A stretch of 9,046 nucleotides of DNA. Origin: Spirochaetaceae bacterium (lineage in GTDB: Bacteria; Spirochaetota; Spirochaetia; JABEVK01). Location of the stretch: assembly GCA_023265735.1 (NCBI GenBank), contig JAHFSN010000055.1, positions 1 to 9,046 of the forward strand. Reading direction: 5' to 3'. Position 1 is the first letter of the stretch, and each line of letters opens with the position of its first letter. A program made the translations under genes and the position numbers. The notes under the pieces are model-generated. The model was not told the DNA's origin and searched no databases. It saw only the letters and a list, made by a program, of their open reading frames with translations. Positions 4,971-9,046 of this stretch are shown here, one piece after another.

Positions 4971-7334
4971 GTGTCAGACTCAACGCCCCCCCTTCCCACG
5001 GGGAAGGTGATTCCGATCAGCATCGAACAGGAAGTCCGAACCTCCTACTTGAACTATGCTATGTCCGTCATCGTGAGCCGGGCCCTTCCCGATGTTCGCG
5101 ACGGCCTGAAGCCCGTGCACAGGCGGATTCTCTACGCCATGCATGAGATGGGCCTGCGTGCGGGGTCGACATTCAAGAAGTCGGGCCGTATTGTCGGTGA
5201 CGTCTTGGGAAAGTACCACCCGCACGGCGACCAGTCGATCTACGACGCCTTGGTGCGTTTGGCCCAGGAATTCAGCATGCGCTATGTGGTGGTTAAGGGC
5301 CAGGGAAACTTCGGCTCTGTCGACGGTGACCCTCCGGCGGCCATGCGATACACCGAAGCCAAGATGGCCCGGGTTACCGAGGAGATGCTCCGGGACATCG
5401 ACAAGAATACCGTCGATTTTGGCCCGAACTACGACGACTCGCTCCAGGAGCCCCTCGTCCTTCCTACCGCGTTTCCCTTCCTCCTGGCCAACGGGTCCAG
5501 CGGCATCGCGGTGGGGATGGCCACCAACATGCCCCCCCACAACCTTCGGGAGATCTGCGCTGCCCTCGTGGCGATTATCGACAACCCCGAGGCCACCATC
5601 GAAGACCTGATGCTGCACATGAAGGGCCCCGACTTCCCCACGGGAGCCATCATCTACGGCCGCTACGGCATCTACCAGGCCTTCAAGACCGGCAAGGGTC
5701 AGGTGATGGTCCGCAGCCGGTACGAAATTGAGACATCCAAGACCGGCAAGGAATCCGTCATTGTTTCCGAGCTGCCCTACCAGGTGAATAAGGCGCAGCT
5801 GATCGAGCACATCGCTGAACTGGTCCACGACAAGCGCATCGAGGGCATTAGCGACCTTCGGGACGAGTCAGACCGCACCGGAATTCGGATGGTCATCGAA
5901 ATTAAGAAAGGTTTCGATCCGCAAGTCATCCTCAACTTCCTGTTTTCCCACACAAATCTTCAACAAAGCTTCAACATCAACAACCTGGCCCTGGTCAACG
6001 GCCGGCCCGTCATCCTCGACCTGAAGCAGATGCTCTTGGCCTTCGTGGCCCACCGAAAGGACGTTATTACCCGTCGGACCATCTTTGACCTCGACGCGGC
6101 CCGCAAGCGCGAGCACATCCTGCAAGGTCTGAAGATTGCCCTCGACAACATCGACGAAGTGATCCGCATCATCAAGGAGAGTTCCAGCGTCCAGAACGCC
6201 AAGGACAACCTCATGCAGCGGTTCTCCTTCTCGGAAATTCAGGCTCAAGCGATTCTGGACATGCGCCTCCAGAAGCTCACCAGCCTGGAAACTCAGAAGA
6301 TCGTCGACGAACTGAATGAAGTCCTGGCTCTGATTGCCTACCTCGAAGACCTTTTGGCCCACGAGGAGAAGATCTACGACGTGATCAAGAGCGAAACCCA
6401 GGAACTGTCCGAGAAGTTCGGGGACGACCGCAAGACCGAGATCCTCGACCAAGAACTCGAGGATGTCGACCTGGAAGACCTCATTCAAGAAGAGGACATG
6501 GTGGTCCTCATCTCCATCGAAGGCTATGTCAAACGCGTTCCTTTGAATGCGTATCGAAACCAGGGTCGCGGAGGGAAGGGCTCGAACTCGGCGAACCTAA
6601 AGGACGAAGACATCGTGCAGGATATTCATGTGGCCAATACCCACGACTACTTCCTCATCGTCTCCAACCTGGGGAACGCCTACTGGGTGAAAACGTATCA
6701 GTTCCCCGAAGGGTCACGGACCAGCCGAGGGAAGCACATTCGGTCCATGCTGGGAATGACCGAAGGTGAGGTCATCAAGGCCGTGGTCCCCCTGAAAGAG
6801 TTCCGGGAGGACCAATTTGTGGTTATGACGACCTCCAAGGGACTGGTGATTCGCATCGCCACCCACGACTTCCGCAACGCGAAGGCCAAGGGAATCAACG
6901 GAATCACCCTTCGCGACGGCGATTCGCTGGTCACCGCGACTCTGACGACGGGGTCCAATGAAGTCATGCTCCTGACGAAGAACGGTTACGGGCTGAGGTA
7001 TTCGGAAGATCAGATCCGGGCGACCGGGCGAAACGCCTCGGGCGTCCGGGGCATCAGCCTCCGGGACGAAAGCGACGAGGTGGTCGGCGTCTTGGCTATC
7101 CACGAGGAAGAGCAGGTGCTGATGATCACCGAACGTGGGTTTGGGAAGCGCCTGGACTACGATTCCCTGACGCCTCACGGGCGGGGAACCATGGGTCAAA
7201 TCTGCTACAAAGACAACGAAAAGACGGGAAAGCTGATCGGAGCCATTGCCGTTAGTCCCGAATACGATATCGTCTGCATCACGCGCCAAGGCAAGACCCT
7301 GAAGTGCAACACCCAGGAAGTCTCTGAGCAATGA
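4971..7334 (+). CDS. gyrA: DNA gyrase subunit A, interrupted by an in-frame TGA in the last C-terminal blade
   Basis: GyrA cuts and rejoins DNA and wraps it for negative supercoiling. The GTG start has AGGAG at 4960-4964, six nt upstream. The active-site tyrosine is Tyr127 in AAMRYTEA. The winged-helix quinolone region reads HPHGDQSIYD at 83-92, with Gln88 where E. coli has Ser83 and Asp92 matching Asp87. The tower and coiled-coil region includes QAQAILDMRLQKLTSLE from residue 424. The beta-pinwheel domain follows, with a GyrA box QGRGGKG at 531-537 that marks it as gyrase rather than topoisomerase IV. The frame ends at residue 787 after NTQEVSEQ, at TGA 7332-7334, where family members continue with Gly-Arg. 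Beyond it the same frame runs 35 more codons to a second TGA at 7440-7442 with family-like sequence, so the ancestral protein had 823 residues. Nonsense mutation, sequence error and readthrough are all possible. Confidence 0.96.
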   Translation: MSDSTPPLPTGKVIPISIEQEVRTSYLNYAMSVIVSRALPDVRDGLKPVHRRILYAMHEMGLRAGSTFKKSGRIVGDVLGKYHPHGDQSIYDALVRLAQEFSMRYVVVKGQGNFGSVDGDPPAAMRYTEAKMARVTEEMLRDIDKNTVDFGPNYDDSLQEPLVLPTAFPFLLANGSSGIAVGMATNMPPHNLREICAALVAIIDNPEATIEDLMLHMKGPDFPTGAIIYGRYGIYQAFKTGKGQVMVRSRYEIETSKTGKESVIVSELPYQVNKAQLIEHIAELVHDKRIEGISDLRDESDRTGIRMVIEIKKGFDPQVILNFLFSHTNLQQSFNINNLALVNGRPVILDLKQMLLAFVAHRKDVITRRTIFDLDAARKREHILQGLKIALDNIDEVIRIIKESSSVQNAKDNLMQRFSFSEIQAQAILDMRLQKLTSLETQKIVDELNEVLALIAYLEDLLAHEEKIYDVIKSETQELSEKFGDDRKTEILDQELEDVDLEDLIQEEDMVVLISIEGYVKRVPLNAYRNQGRGGKGSNSANLKDEDIVQDIHVANTHDYFLIVSNLGNAYWVKTYQFPEGSRTSRGKHIRSMLGMTEGEVIKAVVPLKEFREDQFVVMTTSKGLVIRIATHDFRNAKAKGINGITLRDGDSLVTATLTTGSNEVMLLTKNGYGLRYSEDQIRATGRNASGVRGISLRDESDEVVGVLAIHEEEQVLMITERGFGKRLDYDSLTPHGRGTMGQICYKDNEKTGKLIGAIAVSPEYDIVCITRQGKTLKCNTQEVSEQ

Positions 7335-7442
7335 CGCACCGCCATGGGCGTCCGGGTCCTCGGAATAGCCGACGACGACGCCGTGGTGGGGATTGCCCGG
7401 GCCCTGAAGGAAGAGGAGCAGCCCGAACTCGCCTTTGAATGA
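7335..7442 (+). other. Severed C-terminal end of gyrA (in frame, after TGA)
   Basis: Read in the gyrA frame, this stretch begins RTAMGVRVLGIADDDAVVGI and ends in an acidic tail EEEQPELAFE before TGA. The opening matches the closing blade of the GyrA beta-pinwheel, where the family reads roughly SEQGR-T-GVR-L-L-D-D-V. One base change, GGA to TGA, at 7332 accounts for the break. No frameshift, internal stop or visible decay is present, so the event is recent, an artefact, or tolerated by readthrough. The stop is followed by C (TGAC), a context known to be leaky in several bacteria. Confidence 0.85.
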
Positions 7443-7448
7443 ACGACT

Positions 7449-7464
7449 TGTTTCACGTGAAACA
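7449..7464. promoter_or_regulatory. parS centromere site 1
   Basis: TGTTTCACGTGAAACA is the perfect palindromic parS consensus bound by ParB/Spo0J; the symmetry extends one base each side (7448-7465). It lies between the gyrA reading frame and its terminator. ParB spreading from parS recruits SMC and drives origin segregation. The parAB genes are not in this window. Confidence 0.95.
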
Positions 7465-7467
7465 AAG

Positions 7468-7497
7468 GCCGGCTCCCTTGGGGGTCGGCTTTTTTAT
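7468..7497 (+). terminator. Rho-independent terminator of the gyrB-gyrA operon
   Basis: Arms GCCGGCTCCC (7468-7477) and GGGGGTCGGC (7480-7489) pair over nine positions with two G-T wobbles and a CTTG loop, followed directly by six T (7490-7495). It is well placed 26 bp after the second gyrA stop, the one ending the full-length frame. Confidence 0.9.
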
Positions 7498-7511
7498 TTG
7501 TCGCATTGGGC

Positions 7512-7565
7512 AAGAAAGGAAGAAAGGAAAAGAAGAGAACAGGAAGAACAGGATTTTGCAGGATT
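7512..7565 (+). repeat. Purine tract and phased CAGGA repeats
   Basis: Positions 7512-7539 are 28 purines in a row. They are followed by CAGGA at 7540, 7549 and 7559, spaced nine to ten bases apart, within the phrases AACAGGA (twice) and CAGGATT (twice). Short helically phased repeats of this kind occur as dispersed noncoding repeats in several phyla; no function is evident here. The strand bias is strong and no reading frame is implied. Confidence 0.5.
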
Positions 7566-7595
7566 GACAAGGGCGAGGGAGGCGGAGCCGCTTGT

Positions 7596-7611
7596 TGTTT
7601 CACGTGAAACA
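7596..7611. promoter_or_regulatory. parS centromere site 2
   Basis: A second exact TGTTTCACGTGAAACA lies 147 bp from the first. Two perfect copies of a 16-bp palindrome cannot be chance. Together they give a ParB nucleation patch about 4.5 kb from the dnaA-gyrB gap, as expected for parS sites, which cluster near oriC. Confidence 0.95.
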
Positions 7612-7651
7612 TAGACTATCTCGCCGCGTCGGGTGGGAGGGGAACCGGACT

Positions 7652-7677
7652 AACGGAATTGAACAGAATTAACAGAA
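7652..7677 (+). repeat. Left imperfect inverted repeat flanking the GxxExxY remnant
   Basis: The stretch is built from three short units (AACGGAATT, AACAGAATT, AACAGAA) at 7652, 7662 and 7671. Its first 19 bases match the reverse complement of 7944-7961 at about 16 of 19 positions with a one-base gap. It lies five bases upstream of the remnant gene. Confidence 0.5.
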
Positions 7678-7681
7678 GGGC

Positions 7682-7909
7682 ATGTGCGATGGCCGAGTTA
7701 TGGGCCGGCTTTTCGCCGATGTATTAGTCGAGTCTCAAGTACTTGTTGAACTGAAGGCGATCGACGCGCTGTCGAAGGTCCATGAGCTGCAACTTGTGAA
7801 CCATCTGAAAGCCACTGGTATTGGTTGGGGCGTCCCCATCACCATGGGAGCCCGAAGCCCAGAATACAAGCGCAAGACGTGGGCACTCAACTGCTCCATT
7901 CCGGAATAG
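7682..7909 (+). pseudogene. Truncated GxxExxY-family (PD-(D/E)XK nuclease-like) gene remnant
   Basis: The 75-residue frame holds only the C-terminal half of a GxxExxY protein. The diagnostic core is FADVLVESQVLVELKA at residues 11-26, which carries the D...ExK nuclease-like motif, then a KVHELQLVNHLKATGIG stretch, then GARSPEYKRKTW near the end. Family members are normally around 120-130 residues with the GxxExxY motif in the first half; that half is absent, and the DNA upstream in this gap does not encode it. The segment GWGVPITM sits where relatives have roughly EVGLLINF, which looks like further decay. There is no well-spaced ribosome binding site. It lies between imperfect inverted repeats, consistent with an inserted and decayed cassette. 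The family's function is not known. A short expressed protein cannot be excluded. Confidence 0.6.
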
Positions 7910-7943
7910 CCAGCCTCTTTCTTTTCTCTAGTTAATTCGGCCC

Positions 7944-7961
7944 AACTCTGTTAGTTCCGTT
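7944..7961 (-). repeat. Right imperfect inverted repeat flanking the GxxExxY remnant
   Basis: On the minus strand this reads AACGGAACTAACAGAGTT, partner of the left copy starting at 7652. The pair encloses the remnant gene with 34 bp to spare on the right. Confidence 0.5.
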
Positions 7962-8010
7962 GAATGGCCAGCACATCGCGACGGTTCGACAGAATTCCCG
8001 CTGGGAGGGA

Positions 8011-9046
8011 CTACTTCTTGGCGGCGAGGAGGCGGTCTTGGTTGGCGGCGGTCCAGGCCTGTTCGACCTGCTCAATGTACTGGGCGCGCTGCTCGGGTTT
8101 CAGGAACGAGGCCTTGAACCCGTTGATGATGATATCCTTGATCTCGTCCATGGTGAACTTGAGCTTGGAGTGCAGCGACCAGAATTCATCGATGATGGAG
8201 CAATGGAAGAAGGTGGGGTCGTCGGTGTTGACGACCACGAGGACGCCCTGGTCGTAGAGGGGCCGGACGGGATGATCTTCGGCCCGGGTCACGTATTTCT
8301 GGGTGAAAATGTTGCTCGTAAGGCAGATCTCAACCGGGATCTGCTTTTCGGCCAGGTAGCGTACGAGCTCCGGGTCCTGGATGGCCGAGAGTCCGTGACC
8401 GATGCGTTCCACTTTGAGGTGCTTGAGGGCGTCCCAGATCGACTCGGGGCCAACCACTTCACCGGCGTGGGCCACTACATGAAGGCCGCGGCTGGCGGCA
8501 ATCCGGAAGACATCCTTGAACAATACGGCGGGGCCGGTTTCTTCGTCGCCGCCGAGGCCCACCCCAATGACCATGGGTGTGCGGTGCCGGAGGGTCGATT
8601 CCAAGTTGGACTGGGCATTCTCCACACCGAAGGACCGCGAGACGTCGACGATCAGGTTGATCTTGAGATTGTCTCGCCGCTCAATAGTCGTGATGGCCGC
8701 CTGGATGGTGTCGAGCATTTCCTGAAACGTGAAGCCCTTCTTCAAGAAGGTGGAGGGAGAAAAGAAGAGCTCGCAGTACACGATGTTGTTTTCTTTCAGG
8801 TAGGTGGCCACGTCGTCAAAGAGAACGGCCAGATCGCTCGGGCGTTCGTACAGACCCTGCACGAAGATAAAGGAAGCTAGAAACTCCTTTAAACTGTTAT
8901 AGGTAAACAACTTATCAACATCAACACTGTTCTTGGAGTTGTCGGGCCTGCGGTCGAGAAAGGCCTGAACGGTCTTGCGGCTGATCGTCGCCTCGGCGTG
9001 GAGATGAATCTCGGCCTTGGGGATCTTCCGGAGAAAACTGTAAAAC
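8011..9046 (-). CDS. Adenosine deaminase family protein (5' end beyond the window)
   Basis: Members of this metal-dependent hydrolase family deaminate adenosine or related purines; the exact substrate is not clear here, and aminodeoxyfutalosine or adenine deaminase are alternatives. The frame is open to the window edge and 344 residues are visible. Counting from the first visible codon, PKAEIHLHAEAT has the metal-binding HxH at 14 and 16. VGVGLGGDE follows at 161-169, HAGE at 193-196 (metal His and catalytic Glu), RIGHG at 214-218 and NTDDP at 273-277 (metal and catalytic Asp pair). The usual HLHLEG is HLHAEA here. The PKAE motif normally lies 5-15 residues from the start, so only a few codons are missing. 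A TTG at 8908-8910 lies after the HxH motif and cannot be the start. The C-terminus ends LLAAKK with a TAG stop. No terminator is obvious downstream. Confidence 0.9.
   Translation of the reverse strand, partial: FYSFLRKIPKAEIHLHAEATISRKTVQAFLDRRPDNSKNSVDVDKLFTYNSLKEFLASFIFVQGLYERPSDLAVLFDDVATYLKENNIVYCELFFSPSTFLKKGFTFQEMLDTIQAAITTIERRDNLKINLIVDVSRSFGVENAQSNLESTLRHRTPMVIGVGLGGDEETGPAVLFKDVFRIAASRGLHVVAHAGEVVGPESIWDALKHLKVERIGHGLSAIQDPELVRYLAEKQIPVEICLTSNIFTQKYVTRAEDHPVRPLYDQGVLVVVNTDDPTFFHCSIIDEFWSLHSKLKFTMDEIKDIIINGFKASFLKPEQRAQYIEQVEQAWTAANQDRLLAAKK

Noticed and set aside
7332..7334. TGA read as glycine through an alternative genetic code (code 25)
   Set aside because: dnaA ends naturally at TGA, no other gene here has an in-frame TGA, and glycine is otherwise encoded by GGN throughout.
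7205..7612. 135-residue minus-strand frame starting MFHVKQ
   Set aside because: The FHVKQ phrases are the translation of the two parS palindromes; the rest crosses the terminator and the 3' end of gyrA antisense.
7960..8880. 306-residue plus-strand frame across the deaminase
   Set aside because: Antisense shadow of a gene with all family motifs on the other strand.
8908..8910. TTG as the start of the deaminase
   Set aside because: The frame continues upstream through the essential HxH metal motif to the window edge, so the true start is outside.
8912..8920. DnaA-box-like TTATCAACA
   Set aside because: It is a lone one-mismatch site, mismatched in the conserved CACA core, inside the deaminase coding sequence.
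1..9046. tRNA, rRNA, CRISPR array, transposase or phage genes
   Set aside because: None seen: no cloverleaf, no regularly spaced repeats of CRISPR length, and no transposase or integrase motifs in any frame examined.

Overview
This window is the replication-origin region of a bacterial chromosome. It holds dnaN and dnaA on the minus strand, gyrB and gyrA diverging from them on the plus strand, and two box-rich gaps on either side of dnaA that look like a bipartite oriC. Two perfect 16-bp parS centromere palindromes lie just past gyrA. The host cannot be fixed from sequence alone. Three things lean towards a moderate-to-high-GC member of Spirochaetota: the dnaN-dnaA / gyrB-gyrA divergent layout without recF (as recalled for Borrelia), spirochaete-like wording in DnaA and GyrB, and a deaminase with a spirochaete-like HLHxEA motif. 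This is inference from memory, not from a search.

Layout, left to right. Positions 6-1106 (-) are dnaN, the sliding clamp. Positions 1107-1331 hold a cluster of DnaA-box-like 9-mers, a G-rich stretch and a run of TAG triplets in the arrangement of a DnaA-trio unwinding element. Positions 1332-2699 (-) are dnaA. Positions 2700-3047 hold a perfect DnaA box inside the dnaA leader, a very AT-rich block with 10-bp direct repeats, a second near-consensus box and probable divergent promoters. Positions 3048-4958 and 4971-7334 (+) are a gyrB-gyrA operon. The gyrA frame meets a TGA at 7332-7334 exactly where a conserved glycine is expected, and then stays open and homologous for 35 more codons to 7442. 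Positions 7449-7497 hold a parS site and a Rho-independent terminator. A second parS follows at 7596-7611. Positions 7650-7965 hold a decayed GxxExxY-family gene between imperfect inverted repeats. Positions 8011-9046 (-) are an adenosine deaminase-family gene whose first few codons lie beyond the window.

The core genes act together: DnaA recognises and melts the origin, the clamp made by dnaN tethers the replicative polymerase, gyrase removes the positive supercoils ahead of the forks, and ParB bound at parS would load SMC and segregate the newly copied origins. The points most worth a second look are the gyrA in-frame TGA, the trio-like element between dnaA and dnaN, the parS pair (one copy inside the gyrA 3' untranslated region), the unusual gyrB start region and the GyrA glutamine at the fluoroquinolone serine position.
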